This document shows positions 10,823 through 22,089 of a stretch of 64,000 nucleotides of DNA, in pieces. Position 1 is the first letter of the stretch. The number at the start of each line of letters is the position of its first letter. Both the position numbers and the translations under genes were made by a program. The notes below the pieces were generated by a model. It worked only from the letters and a program-made list of their open reading frames with translations. It was not told where the DNA came from and searched no databases. Source of the DNA: Typhlomys cinereus. Lineage: Eukaryota > Chordata > Mammalia > Rodentia > Platacanthomyidae. Location of the stretch: the NCBI GenBank assembly GCA_023101885.1, contig JALPQD010000360.1, positions 1,793,074 to 1,857,073 of the forward strand, in the 5' to 3' direction.

Positions 10823-11400
10823 CCTGAGTCTACCAGAAGCCATGTGCTTGGCCCATGGGACAGGGGTGGGTTAGTGACCATAGCCAACTTATCCTTATTC
10901 AGGTAGGTCCCATTAGACCTACAGGCAGGAAGGGCAGGAAGATGTCATTTTGGTTGCCACATCAAGCATGACTCATTGAACAAAATGCTTACTGCAGTGC
11001 CTAATAAAACGACCCATGCTCAAAAGCATTAGCGCAAGCATGAGTGTTCATGTAGCACCAAACTCTGGGTCCTTGTGATTTCTGGCACATTTTAAGAGAG
11101 CAGAGGAGAGAGACCCTGTTCCTGAGGACCAGGAAGGGAATGTTAAGGACACCACACCCACCCATGAGTGTTTCATGTGTTGATTTTTTAAATTCATTTT
11201 GTATTGCACAAAGACATGATGAATGTGCTCAAATCCTTAGAGAGGGAGGTACAGGGAGGAGACGTGAAAGGCATAGCAAAGCCCCACTGCAGATTGCTCA
11301 TGTTCTCACTCAGCCCTAAGCAATCTGCGGATCCGGACCTTCCGGGCTCCTGTCTGAGTACTTACCGACCCTCACCTGTGACTCCCCCAACCCTCTGCAG

Positions 11401-11481
11401 GTGGTCTGGCTGCTGTGATCTACACGGATGCCCTGCAAACAGGGATCATGCTCATAGGCGCATTCATCCTGATGGGCTACA
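11401..11481 (+). CDS. SLC5A11: SLC5A11 exon W5: [13 protein letters not shown] signature
   Basis: The exon completes a glycine and encodes [20 protein letters not shown] to MGY, ending one base into a serine codon. GGLxAVxxTDxxQ is the classic sodium:solute symporter signature, covering the intracellular end of a core helix and the next helix. Human has Leu where this sequence has Gly after DALQT, as I recall it. Acceptor ctgcag, donor gtaagt. Confidence 0.94.
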
Positions 11482-11902
11482 GTAAGTGGGGATTTCCGCT
11501 TTTATCATCCACGTCATAAGCAAGTCCGGCTGTCAGGACTCGAGTGCTACTTGCTGATTCCTGTCCTGGGGTTTGCTAGGCAGAGGACTAGGCTTGTAAT
11601 GAAAATACGCTGCTTTTCTCAGGGAAAACCGCTATCTCTTCTGATACTTGAATGGATTAAATAATTATATAAGTAAATAAAGGGGGTAAAGGGATAACAC
11701 AGGATTCCAGTTAATCGGTGCAAAGGGGTGGGGGAGAGGGAAGTAGAAATCTACCACGTGAACATCAATGATTGCTGCTAGTAAGATTCAACACTTAAGT
11801 ATTCAAATTATTGGGGGAAGGGTTATTGTGACTCTCAGACAAATTGGGGTTCTCTTTTAGGTTCATGGTCTCATTAATAAAATGATTTAAAAAAATGACC
11901 TA

Positions 11903-12165
11903 GAGGGCTAGAGAGATGGCTCAGGGGTTAAGACTCTGTCTCCCAAGCAGGAGGTCCTGAGTTCAGATCCTAGGTCCCATATGGACAAGGTAGGGGGAGG
12001 GGGGTTGCCTGCACTTTTAGCCCTAGTGGACAGAGCCTGGGAAATCCCAGAGCAAGAAGGAGGTAGAAGCAACCAGAATGATTCCTGAAGTCACCCTTGG
12101 TTCTCCACAGGGACATACCCTCTGATACACACACACATAAATAAAAATAAATAAAAAATAAGCCT
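11903..12165 (+). repeat. B2-like SINE, subfamily A
   Basis: gggctagagagatggctcagg head, caggaggtcctgagttcagatcc B-box region, body with cagagcctgggaaatcccag, and a tail of ACA and AATAAA repeats. Confidence 0.9.
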
Positions 12166-12900
12166 TTAAAAAAACTGACTTAGAAAGGAAGCTCAAAGAC
12201 AATTTTCTTGAAGTTTGGGAGGAAAAATAGAAGGTAGACAAAATGGAAATCTCAGCAGCAGCATGCGGAGAGAGGGTCAAGCCTTGTCAAGTGGGAGAGG
12301 CTGTGAGGAAGGGCGCTGTCAGGGAAGGAATAATTAGGCTTTTGACTGGTGTCCGAAAAGGAGCCAAAGCCAAAGGAAAAAACACACTTAGTGCTGAGCC
12401 AGGGGTCTGAGTGCAGACAGAACCGATTCCAGCCTCTTGCGTTCCAAGATGATGGACTGTGCACCAGCGTCGCGCGGTTAGAAATAGAAACAGAGACAAG
12501 TCTGTTAAGAAGGATAAGCATCCTGAGGACAGGAGTGGGGACAGGAACGTTTCCATGGTAATGCCTCCCCCCCTTTAATTTTATCCCGGTGTTCCTCGGG
12601 CGCGCTGCTCCCCAGAGGCTTCTAGTCTTGCTCTGTAACCCCCTTGAGGACGCTGCATTTGCTGGATGAAGTCCAGATGGAGACGAGCGTCCAAGAGTTA
12701 TTTACTGCTGTTAACTCACGAGCGATCCAGCTGTGTTTCCCATGTAAAGCGCAACAACACTGGTATTTTTGGTAGCAACAGGGTCACAGTAAAGAAGCAG
12801 GCATCCTTTGTGTGTGGTGTATGTAGGTGCTCATGCGCATGTGAGGGTCCTTGTCCGTGTGTGTGGCCACAAGAAGTCACTTTTTAAAAATTTTTATTCA

Positions 12901-12902
<2 letters not shown>

Positions 12903-12948
<46 letters not shown>

Positions 12949-13168
12949 TAGAACCACGTGCGAATTCGGGAACCACCATTGACGCCTCCACTTCCTCCTT
13001 GTTTACTCTGCCCACGATTCACAGGCTCTGCCCTACCAGGACCAGAAATGCAGGCCACCCCTCCCCCCTTCTGCTCGGTGTCTATATGTGGGGGTCCAGG
13101 ATCCGAACTCAGAACCTTCCGCCTGTGAAGCAGAAGCTTAACTCCTGAGCCACCTCTCTAGCCCCCCA
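12903..13168 (-). repeat. B2-like SINE, subfamily B, antisense
   Basis: Complement of the tRNA-like head at 13140-13168 (gccacctctctagcccc) and of the subfamily-B body (cacaggctctgccctaccag). Its tail is the (GT)n run at 12903-12942. Confidence 0.9.
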
Positions 13169-13299
13169 ATTTCTTTCTTTATAGTGAATTTTTTTTGTGT
13201 CTGAAATTTCCATGTTTTCATTTATTTTTGAAAAGTGTCTTCACTGGATATAATATTCTTATTTATTTTGGTTTCCCAACACTTTCTTTTTTTAATTTT

Positions 13300-13905
13300 A
13301 TTTTGTGGGTATGGTATATGTATGTATATACAAGTATGTGCTTATTAATGGAGGCCAGAAGTTGATTCCTGGTATCTTCTTTTATTGCTTTCCACCTTTT
13401 TTTAATTTATCATCTGTCAGTTTATTTATATGTATATTATATACGTGTGCATGTGTAGTATGTGTTTGTGCGAGTGGAGGCCAGAAATAGATTTCTGGAA
13501 TCTTCTTCTGTTGCTCACCACCTTATTTATCTATCATCTATCTTCCTCTATTGCTGCATGCCTTACTGTCTTATCATATTTATTTATATGCATATATATG
13601 TGCATGTGCATATGTGCTATATGTGCACAGCACATATATGTGCACTAGTGTATATTTGTGCACATGCATGTAGAGGCCAGAGACTGACATCAGGAGTCTT
13701 CCATTATTCCTCTCTACCTTGTTTTTTTTGAGACAGATCTCTCTTTGAACCCAGAGCTCACTGATTGGCTAGTGAGCTTCAGGACCCGCCTCTCTGTTCC
13801 CTAGAGCTACAGATGGTCAAAACCAGACTTGGGTTTTAGTTCTGTGCCAGGATCTGATTCTGGTCACCATACTTCACCGCAGGCACTTGGCTGAGTCCTT
13901 TTCCC
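13300..13905 (-). repeat. Cluster of degenerate antisense B2/RSINE fragments
   Basis: Three related blocks each contain a TATG/TGCA-rich run, a gtggaggccagaa-like word and a tcttcttttgttgctc-like word (near 13350, 13480 and 13670). The last also contains a B1-like part near 13725-13800. Confidence 0.55.
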
Positions 13906-14281
13906 CAGCCGCATTCCTCATCTGTTTAAAGTCCATTTTTTGTGTGCACAGCTATGTAACTAAACCATAACTAGATCTACTATTTCATTATTCTTTATTG
14001 GACCCAAAATTTAAGGAGCAAAAAATTGCTCTGTCACATTTTACATTCTGATAATTGCATTGTTTTTACAACCTTCTGTAACGTGTGCTGTGCATCCCAA
14101 AGTAGTTTGAGAACAGCTTGCAGCAAAGGTGTAAGAAAAAGAGAAAAAGGCAGGGGATTAAACCTGTGAAGGGGTCGTTGTTCTTGGGTAGCTCCGCTCC
14201 AGCTAGGACATCCGTCTCCCTCTTGTCACTGGCCGTGGACTCCTGTGGGCTCCCGGCAACCCCAGCTCCCTCCGCTCCTAG

Positions 14282-14487
14282 GTTTTGCAGCCGTGGGTGG
14301 CATGGAAGGCCTGATGAGCCAGTACTTCTCGGCCCTGGCCAGCAACAGGAGCGAGAACAGCAGCTGCGGACTCCCGCGAGAAGACGCCTTCCACGTCTTC
14401 CGCCATCCGGTGACCTCTGACCTGCCGTGGCCCGGGATCCTGTTCGGAATGTCCGTGCCCTCTCTGTGGTACTGGTGCACGGATCAG
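14282..14487 (+). CDS. SLC5A11: SLC5A11 exon W6: extracellular loop and WYWCTDQ helix
   Basis: A 206-nt exon encoding (S)FAAVGGMEGL through WYWCTDQ. It carries the extracellular loop with two overlapping N-glycosylation sequons (NRS, NSS) and the Cys-Gly-Leu-Pro-Arg-Glu-Asp stretch. It ends in the WYWCTDQ motif, whose second Trp corresponds to the sugar-stacking Trp291 of SGLT1 (from memory). Acceptor cctag, donor gtacgg. Confidence 0.94.
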
Positions 14488-14809
14488 GTACGGGGCGGCT
14501 GACTGTGGTGGTCGGGCCAGTGTTGCGCCCTCCGGGGAGTGTCCTCTTCTGTTTTCCCTGTCCCCTCGACTACCCGCGCCCCCCTTCTGCTCGACTGGAT
14601 GTGCTGCTGCTTCTAGTTGCAAGCACCAATGGCGCATCCGACAGCTGCTGATCTTTGCAAAGGGGGAACTTGACACACTTCTCTTGTCTGGGAGGAGCCC
14701 GTAAGTGAAGGGGAGGGTCCACTCATTGAGGTGATGACTGACCTCGTGCACCATTTGTTCCACCAGTACTCACCCCGAGTACTCCCCTGGGCCCTTAAGA
14801 ATCTGAAGT

Positions 14810-15054
14810 AGGGGGCTGGAGAGGTGGCTCAGGGGTTAAGCTTCTGCCTTGCAGGAGGAAGGTCCTGAGTTCGGGGGTGGCCTGCGCTTTTGGTCCAGGT
14901 AGGGCAGAGCCTGTGAATCCCGGGGCAGAGTAAACAAGTAGGAGGTGGAGGTGGTCCATGGTGGTTCCCGAACCCGAATTCGCCCGTGGTTCTACACACA
15001 CACACACACACGCACAATTGAATAAAATAACAAAAATAAATTAAAAAATAAAAA
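14810..15054 (+). repeat. B2-like SINE, subfamily B, with target-site duplication
   Basis: Head gctggagaggtggctcaggg, body with gtagggcagagcctgtgaatc, tail ending AATAAAATAA. It is flanked by aagaatctgaagt (14797-14809) and aagaatccgaagt (15055-15067), a 13-bp duplication with one mismatch. Confidence 0.92.
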
Positions 15055-15154
15055 AAGAATCCGAAGTCAATATACAGAGACTCAGATATTGGAGGGGGCG
15101 GGGTAGATGATACATAAACACATTATGTGAGAGGTTAAAAAACAAGAGTGAGGA

Positions 15155-15427
15155 GGGCTGGAGAGGTGGTTCAGGGGTTAAGCCTCTGCCTTGCAGGAGG
15201 AAGGTCCTGAGTTCCGGGGGGCCTGCGCTTTTGGTCCTGGTAGGGCAGAGCCTGTGAATCCCGGGGCAGAGTAAACAAGGAGGAGGTGGAGGCCTTCCGT
15301 GGTGGTTCCCAAATTTGCTGGTCGTTCTACACACGCATACATGCACACACACACATACACGCACATACACATACATACACACACACAATTGAATAAAAAA
15401 ACATTTTTAAAAATCTAAAAAAAAAAA
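15155..15427 (+). repeat. B2-like SINE, subfamily B
   Basis: Same head and body as the copy at 14810, only about 100 bp downstream and in the same orientation. The tail is a (CA) mix and a poly-A run. Confidence 0.9.
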
Positions 15428-15559
15428 CGACGAGGAACAAAGGATGGAGAATGTGGGGAATTCCTTTAAAACTGGGAGGAAAGGAAGGTTAGGAAGATGA
15501 GCTCTTTAGAGATTCTAAAAGATTCCATTTTTTATTTCGTACTTCTTTTGTTTCGTTTT

Positions 15560-15845
15560 GTATGTTTTACATGTGGGTTGTATCTGTGTGGGTGGGTACG
15601 TGTACTAGAAGGCGCTTGAGTGTATGTGTCTGTGGAGGTGCAAGGGTGACATTGGGAATCGTCCTGGATTGCTCTACCTCCTTATTGCTTTGCTCTGGGG
15701 TTTCCCAGGCTCTGCCTTCCAGGGCTGGAAGTGCAGGCTGCCGCCATTTCTACCCAACATTTCTACCTGGACTCTGGGGATCCGCACTCAGCTTCTTTTG
15801 CTTTCAAGGCTAAGGCTTTAAATCCTTCAGCCATCACCCAGCCCT
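15560..15845 (-). repeat. B2-like SINE, subfamily A, antisense
   Basis: Contains ctctggggtttcccaggctc and the complement of the head at the right end (accatcacccagccct-like). Confidence 0.85.
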
Positions 15846-15849
15846 ATAC

Positions 15850-16480
15850 TTTTTAATTCTCTTAATTGGCAGGTAACTGCATGTATCTATGAAGGCCAGT
15901 TCTAAGCCACTTGCATGTGATACGTTAGTGCATCTACACTTTATGTAAAGATCATCCCAGGGGATTTAGCTTCTACATCATTTCAAACAGTTACCCCTTC
16001 CTTGTGACAAATACAGTCAAAGTCCCTGCTTTTGCCAACCTTGATGCACATAGTACAAGTGGATAATTCTATTGTGTCTGATTCCTTCTCTGTGGCTGAG
16101 GAAACCAGTCTTTCCCTGGCCCTGTCTCCCCCTTCCTCCTTAACCTCTGGTAACTTACTACTGTTCCACTTTCTAGTTCTTTGAGCTCAGCTCTCCTAGA
16201 TTCCACACGAGTGAAATCATCTGGTACTTGCCTTTCTCTGATTAGCACTGAGATCTGCAAGTCTACCCGTGTTGCTGGGAATGACAGGGTTTCATTCTTC
16301 CTTTACGGATGAATGGTTCTCCACTGCATAGATATACCACATTTTTCTTTATCTATTTATTTTCCAATGGATACTTAGAGAGATTCTGTATCCTGGTTAT
16401 TGTGGGCAATGCTACAATAAACATAGGGTTTCAGGTACCTCTTTGGTGTTCTGATTTCATAGCCTATGGTGACATTGTTG
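15850..16480 (+). repeat. Old L1 (L1M-type) 3' end
   Basis: Phrases such as tctacccgtgttgctgggaa, gatataccacatttttcttt, gattctgtatcctggttatt and caatgctacaataaacatag match the 3' region of ancient mammalian L1 elements. It is sense-oriented, just before SLC5A11 exon W7. Confidence 0.8.
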
Positions 16481-16586
16481 GATTGTGCGAGCAGGCCGAG
16501 GTCCCAAGTGCACGGCTCTATTGAGAGGCCAGGCACAGACCGTGGCAAGCCCGTGCCAGCGTCCCACCATCTTCGCTGTGTTTCAG

Positions 16587-16722
16587 GTAATTGTTCAACG
16601 GAGTCTGGCTGCCAAGAACCTGTCCCACGCCAAAGGAGGTTCCCTGCTGGCTGCGTACCTGAAAGTGCTCCCCCTTTTCCTAATGGTGTTCCCGGGTATG
16701 ATCAGTCGCATCCTTTTTCCAG
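16587..16722 (+). CDS. SLC5A11: SLC5A11 exon W7: VIVQR loop and YLK helix
   Basis: Encodes [18 protein letters not shown] through ISRILFP and ends one base into an Asp codon. The D-Q-V-I-V-Q-R and AKNLSHxKGG motifs are strongly conserved in SLC5 sugar and inositol carriers. The Lys of AAYLK corresponds to Lys321 of SGLT1, a sugar-site residue. Acceptor tttcag, donor gtgagg. Confidence 0.94.
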
Positions 16723-16976
16723 GTGAGGGGTAGTTGGAAGAGGAGGGGACGTCACCTGTGAGTTGGTGAGTTTCACCCTGGGGAATGTTCTGGATGTGAC
16801 ACCCGCTGTCCCATAAGGAAGGGACTTGAGTCCCGTTCTGGTGAGTGCATGAAGGTGTCCACATCTAGGCTTCTGCTGACTTCTTGCCCAAGTGACTCAA
16901 TGGGCACTCGTAGATGTCCAAGACTAGGGGCAGGGCTGCTCACAGGTGTGTGTGGTGTGTGTACAAAACTGTGCGA

Positions 16977-17165
16977 GGACTGGAGAGATGGCTCAGGGGT
17001 TGAGACTCTGCTCACAAGCAGAAGGACTTGAGTTTGGATCCCAGCTCTCATGTAAAAAATGTCAGGGGGAAATAGTGGCGGCCTGCACTTCTGACTCTGG
17101 AAGGTGGAGCCTGGGAAATCCCAGAGTGCTCTCTGATACACACACACACACACACAAACAAATAA
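16977..17165 (+). repeat. B2-like SINE, subfamily A (internally shortened)
   Basis: Head actggagagatggctcaggg, body to gggaaatcccagagtg, then jumps to ctctgatacacacaca. The middle third is missing. It forms an inverted pair with the next SINE. Confidence 0.88.
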
Positions 17166-17182
17166 ACAACAACAAAAAGAGC

Positions 17183-17428
17183 ATTTGTGTGTGTGCCTGT
17201 GGAGGCCCAAGGGTGACTTTGGGAATCATCCTGGATTGCTCTACCTCTTTTTTGCTTTGCTCTGGGGTTTCCCAGGCTCTGCCTTCCAAGGCCAGAATCA
17301 CAGGATACCACTATTTTCCCCTGCATTTTTTAAAAATGTGGGATCTGGGGGAGGAGGAATCTGAACTCAAGTCTATTTTGCTGGCAAGGCAAAGATTTTA
17401 GCCATTGAGCTACCTCCCTAGCCCTCAA
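17183..17428 (-). repeat. B2-like SINE, subfamily A, antisense
   Basis: gaggcccaagggtgactttg, gctctggggtttcccaggct, and the complementary head near gagctacctccctagccc. Confidence 0.88.
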
Positions 17429-17432
17429 ATGT

Positions 17433-17740
17433 GTTTTTTTGTTAATTTATTTTTCTAGTTTGACAAGCTTATGGAGTACTTATCCTGCTTCCCTCCATCC
17501 CCCTCCCTCCTATTTCCCTTCTTTCCCTTCATCAATCCATCCTACTCCCTTCCACCTTCCTTCCTATTGGCTTCTATGGACCCCAGGGTTCCCTTTGACT
17601 TGTCTGCTCTTGTGGGGGTTCAGGCCTCTGTGACATACCAAGTTGCCTCTCTTCGGGCCACCCCACTGATAGAGGCGTTTCCTTCACTCATCCAGTCCCC
17701 AAGGTTTCCACTGTGTGTTCTTATCTCTCTTGAATTCCTC
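17433..17740 (+). repeat. Unnamed interspersed repeat, copy 1
   Basis: Matches 53690-53935 over about 250 bp: gcttctatggaccccagggt, ttcaggcctctgt, ataccaagttgcctctcttc and accccactgataggg-like. Preceded by a CCTT-rich tract. The class is not recognised. Confidence 0.7.
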
Positions 17741-18034
17741 GATAGTCTATGGGGGCACGTTGGCACGTCAGTCATTATGCAGGTCTGGTAAGGACCAGTC
17801 TCACTGCAGTGAGTTCCTGGATGCAGCCAACTGTGTTTTTTCATACCACAAACTGGTCTAAAATTGCATGGCTCCAGCTGCTTACCCCACAATACAAACA
17901 TGTCCTGTTTCCATGCTTTCGTGTTTGAACTCAAGTGCTTTGGTCGCTTTGGCCCAACGAAACCCTCCACGGTTGTACTTTCCTCAGCAAATATCAAGGG
18001 ACATGGGGGCCGTCCACAGAATCTGCTGTGTGTG

Positions 18035-18160
18035 CAGTGTGTGTGTGTGTCTGTGTGTGTGCCTGTGCGTGTGCAAGCAGTGTGCATGCATGTCTGTGTG
18101 TTTGTGCGTGAGTGTGCGTGTGTCTGTGCATGCATGTGAATGTGTGTGTGTGTGTGTGTG
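18035..18160 (+). repeat. Imperfect (TG)n tract
   Basis: TGTG, TGCA and TGTC mixture of about 125 bp adjoining an antisense B1. Confidence 0.85.
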
Positions 18161-18164
18161 AAGT

Positions 18165-18285
18165 GCAATATTTTTGGAGGCAGAATCTCCTCGTGTAGCT
18201 CAGGCTGGCCTTGAACTTCCAACCCTCCTACATCTGCCTCCTAATGCAGGGTTTACAGGTATGTGCCACTCTGCTTGGTCAGCTT
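18165..18285 (-). repeat. B1 SINE, antisense
   Basis: gtagctcaggctggccttgaactt and tgcctcctaatgcagggtttacaggtatgtgcc are the complement of B1. Confidence 0.85.
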
Positions 18286-18799
18286 TTGCCCTTTAAATGT
18301 GGTGAGGAGAAGGTGCTGTAAGTATGGGGGTGACTGCTCGTAGGCTGGTGTAACTGGGGTCACCGTGGCATCAAGAGCTGGTGGTCTAGCTGCACTAAAC
18401 AAAGCTCTTTCCCCACCATGTTCTCCACGGCCATTGTTCACACCAGGACTACAGAGTGGACCGTTCTCTCCCTCAGTCCCACAGGCTGCGCAGAGGTAAA
18501 GGAAGGGCAGCGTGAACCAGTCTGCTCCTTGGTCTAGTTTTGTCAGAATTACTTAGGGTTCTCAAGAATCTGAAAGGGATGGGGAAAGGAGGCTGGATGC
18601 TGTCTATGGTGCTGAACTCTCCCAGCATCCTTCTGGGCCACAGAAAGCATGTGTAGCACACTTCCCCCTTTCAGACAAGGGGGGGGGAGCTTAGAAAAGC
18701 CACGAGGGTGTGAGCTCTGGGATCTGGTTTCTGCGATGACTTATGAGCAGTGCCTCACAGATAGGCACCTGGCCATGACTTAAAGCCACCAGCACGCAC

Positions 18800-19015
18800 T
18801 GTGTGCTTGCTGAGGCCGATCTCCCAGACTCACTGATTGTCTGGGATGATTAGCCTATGAGCTCCAGTCTTCTGCCTGTCCCCGCCTCCTCTGCACTGGA
18901 ATTACCAGCATGTGCCACTGCACCTAGCTTTGAACGTGGGTGCTGGGATCTGAACTCAGATCCTCATGCTGTGCAGCAAGCTCCAGTACCGACAGAGTCA
19001 GCCATCTTCCTGACC
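18800..19015 (-). repeat. B4/RSINE-type SINE, antisense
   Basis: ctggaattaccagcatgtgccactgcacc, then gctgggatctgaactcagatcctcatgctgtgcagcaagc and the complement of a tRNA-like head. Confidence 0.65.
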
Positions 19016-19334
19016 CAACACGAATCCCTGCTGAAGGTTCATGCACAGTCACTTAAGAACCTCCCACTAGACTCCACTTCTTAAAGGTTCCACCTCCTCT
19101 TGACATGGCCACACCAAGGGTCACGCTCCCCATGCACAAATCCAAACAAAAGCAACAGGTAGAGATGAAGTGGAGAAGCCAGGATGGGTGGTGGATTGAC
19201 CCTAGACATCTGCCCAGGAGAGGAAAGATCGATAAGTGATGAAGAAAGGAGAGAAATTCAGTGTTATTACCCATGGTGGAGTTCTTGAGTGGAAAACTGA
19301 GTAGTGGTCAGGAGGGATTTCCAAAGTGTTGATG

Positions 19335-19420
19335 GAGCCGAGGACGCGCCTCAGCGGTAGAACGCGCATCCGCTATGCACAAAGCCCAGAGTTGAAGCCC
19401 AGCAACAAAAAAGAAATAGA
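19335..19420 (+). repeat. ID-type SINE
   Basis: gcctcagcggtagaacgcgca and cacaaagcccagagttgaagcc are tRNA-like A- and B-box regions. The tail is A-rich. Confidence 0.6.
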
Positions 19421-19676
19421 TAAAGAATTCCGGAAAAGAAGGTGATAAGCAATGTAGCAATTCAGTACAGATGAGCTATTGTTCTCTTCTGTGGTAATTC
19501 AGGAGGTGGGCGAGACGGCTTTCTGCAGGTTTCCAGTGGTGAGAGCTGATGTTCTTCAGCATGTCCCGTATGTCAGATTTCATGATGATTTTTTTAAATG
19601 TGTATCATCTCAGCCACTTGTCACTGTAATCTTTTTTTGAGGAGTCAGGTAGAATTTATTAGAGGAGAGAAAGAAT

Positions 19677-19805
19677 GGAACTCACAGACTCCAGACATGG
19701 AGTGCCATGAGGGGCTAGGGCGCCCTGGAGAACTCACGGACTTCAGCATGGAAACCATGAGGGGCAAGTAGCTGGAAAAGAACTCAGGGTCTCCAGACAT
19801 GGAAT
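19677..19805 (+). repeat. ~51-bp tandem repeat, about 2.5 copies
   Basis: aactcac/aactcag words recur at 19679, 19731 and 19780, each followed by a ctccagacatgga-like word. The first two copies share ccatgaggggc. Confidence 0.75.
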
Positions 19806-19839
19806 CACTATAATCTCAATTAGTCAAGTTTATTTTTTT

Positions 19840-20235
19840 TTGTATGTGGGTGTGGGGTGCTTGCACATGCACGAGAGCATGTGTGTATGCGTGTGTGTGT
19901 GTGTGTGTGTGTGTGCACGCAGATGTATGTTACAGGTGCACTTGAATGTAGGTGCCTTTGGAAGCTCAAACGTGACATTGAGAATCAGCCTTGTTTGTTC
20001 TTCCACCTTGTTGTCGTGAGTCCAGGTCTGTAATTAAACACCAGAACATGCCATTAGGGCTAGTCTGGCAAGCCAGCTTGCTCTGGGGATTCCCAAGCTC
20101 TACCTTCTAGGGCTAGAATCATAGATAGGTCACCTCACTCACCTGGTATTCTTACATGGGATCTGGGGATCTGAACTTGGGTCCTTTTGCTCGAGAGATA
20201 AGGGATTTAACCCCTGAACCATCTCCCCAGCCTTA
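19840..20235 (-). repeat. B2-like/RSINE SINE, antisense
   Basis: A (GT)n tail near 19885-19915, then ggtgcctttggaagctcaaa, gggatctggggatctgaacttgg and gaaccatctccccagcc (complement of the head). Confidence 0.75.
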
Positions 20236-20461
20236 GAGTTAAGTTTTTAAATGTACTATTTCAACCAGCTGTCATACAATTTTTCCAGGTAGCTATGTTT
20301 TTCAGTGTAGCCATGAATGTTCAGAGAGGTATTTCTCTGAGCTGTAAGCTCATGTGCAATAGACCTGTCTCCTGGACCTGGCCTGGTTCCCGCATACCAT
20401 GGCCAGGCCTTGGGATCTGGGGTGTGTCTGCTCCACTCCTGAGCCTGTGTTTCCTTCATAG

Positions 20462-20569
20462 ATCAAGTGGCTTGTGCACACCCCGACATCTGCCAGAAGG
20501 TCTGTAGCAACCCCTCTGGCTGCTCTGACATCGCATATCCCAAACTTGTGTTGGAACTCCTGCCTACAG
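20462..20569 (+). CDS. SLC5A11: SLC5A11 exon W8: cysteine-rich extracellular loop
   Basis: Encodes (D)QVACAHPDICQKVCSNPSGCSDIAYPKLVLELLPT, leading into the next exon. Four cysteines in the pattern C-x(5)-C-x(3)-C-x(5)-C mark the extracellular loop shared by SGLT members, where disulfides are expected. Acceptor tcatag, donor gtaacg. Confidence 0.94.
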
Positions 20570-20906
20570 GTAACGTTCCCCTCCCTCTTTCACTGAATCT
20601 ATGGAGCACCCAGAAGGGAACATACTGGCTGGGCGCTGATCTGAGGTAGGGATGAGATGGGAAAGCTGTGCATGGGAATAGGGAGTGTTCTCAGAGGCTG
20701 AGCCCCGTGGCTGACTCGCCCCCAAGAGGCAGAGTCTAGATGACCCACAGGGTCCTGTCTAAGCATCCCCTTAGAGGTACTGACTCTTTAGAGCTGAGCT
20801 CATGGGGGTCAGCTTGCTTTGGGTCTGGGGTAACAGGGTCATGCATGAAGGCGGAAGCTGTGTCACCAGGAAGCCCGAGGCCCATAGACCTCCCTTCTGC
20901 CCCCAG

Positions 20907-21057
20907 GACTCCGCGGGCTCATGATGGCTGTGATGGTGGCGGCTCTCATGTCCTCCCTCACCTCCATCTTTAACAGTTCCAGCACCATCTTCACCATGGA
21001 CCTGTGGAATCACATCCGGCCACGGGCATCTGAGAGGGAACTCATGATTGTGGGCAG
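20907..21057 (+). CDS. SLC5A11: SLC5A11 exon W9: Na2-site helix ([10 protein letters not shown])
   Basis: Encodes (G)[33 protein letters not shown] to MIVGR. The SSLTS serines and threonine in this helix form the second half of the sodium site in the SGLT fold, and the FNSxSTxFTMD block is a family signature. The donor gtaaag follows AG of an Arg codon. Human has NSAST where this sequence has NSSST, as I recall it. Confidence 0.94.
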
Positions 21058-21127
21058 GTAAAGGCCTTATGGGGGGGCCGGGCACTGAGAAGTCCAGATA
21101 TTCCGCAGGGACAGGCCTGGAGAGACA

Positions 21128-21315
21128 GGGCTGGGGAGACGACTTAGTGGGGAAAGACACTTGCTCCTGTGTGCTTGAGCCCCTGAATTTAATCCCCAGA
21201 ACTCAGACCTGACACCATAAAGCTGTCTTTTGACGTGCACATTTACACTGTTGCATGTGTACTTGTGCACAGACATGCACACGCACGCATATGCACACAC
21301 GCACGTGATAAATTA
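21128..21315 (+). repeat. B2/B3-type SINE
   Basis: gggctggggagacgacttagtgg head, cccctgaatttaatccccag B-box region and a CA-rich, AATTAATAAA tail. Confidence 0.65.
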
Positions 21316-21614
21316 ATAAAAGACTGTCAAGAAAATGGAGATTTCTGAACTCTTACACATTGTGGATTTGGCTGATTCCACTATTCAAAGCAGTTTTCCA
21401 GGTCCTTAAAATGCTAAACCTAAACTTGCCATGTAACTCAGCAATTTATTTTCCTAGAAATGAAAACATGCCTACAGAGACCTGTCTATGCATGCTCAAA
21501 CAAGTGCTGTTTACAGTAGTCAAAAAAAAAAAAAAACCCTTAAATGCCCATCACCCGGTGAAGGATACACGATGGGGAAGGGTGGTGTGTCCATAGTGAC
21601 ATGACATGTTTTCA

Positions 21615-21705
21615 ATCATGCAGCTCTGGGGGATCTGAGGCCGGAGAATCAGGAGTTGCAGGCCAGTCTAGGCTACACAGCAAGATCTATCTCAGACAAT
21701 AAGGG
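21615..21705 (+). repeat. B1 SINE fragment
   Basis: ggccagtctaggctacacagcaagatctatctcag matches the right part of B1. It is followed directly by a B2-like SINE. Confidence 0.7.
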
Positions 21706-21707
21706 AG

Positions 21708-21919
21708 TGGGCTGGAGAGATGGCTCAGGGGTTAAGAACTGCCTTGCAAACAGAAGGTCCTGAGTTCAGATCCCAGGTCCCACGTAAAAATGCCAGAAGA
21801 AAATGGTGGTGGCCTGCACCAGGAAATCCCAGAGCAGAGCAAAAAGGACGTAGAAGCAATCCAGAATGATTCCCAAAGTCACCCTTGGTCCTCCACAGGG
21901 ACACACAGTGCCTTCTGAT

Positions 21920-21958
<39 letters not shown>

Positions 21959-21960
21959 TA
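21708..21960 (+). repeat. B2-like SINE, subfamily A
   Basis: gggctggagagatggctcag head, cacgtaaaaatgccagaaga body, cacccttggtcctccacagg and a (CA)n tail at 21921-21955. Confidence 0.93.
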
Positions 21961-22089
21961 ATAATATTAAAGTTTAAAAAAAAAGAAGGGAGCGAGAGAA
22001 AAATATTAATATATGCTACAGCATGGATGAGCCATTGTACTTAGTAAGAGTCACCTGCAAAAGACCACACTACCATATGCCAGAAAACA

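Noticed and set aside
14278..14763. 161-codon frame on the - strand
   Set aside because: It is antisense to SLC5A11 exon W6 and shows no protein similarity I recognise.
17620..18222. 200-codon frame on the - strand
   Set aside because: Its start overlaps a TG/CA tract and B1 SINE and its end an interspersed repeat; no domain is visible.
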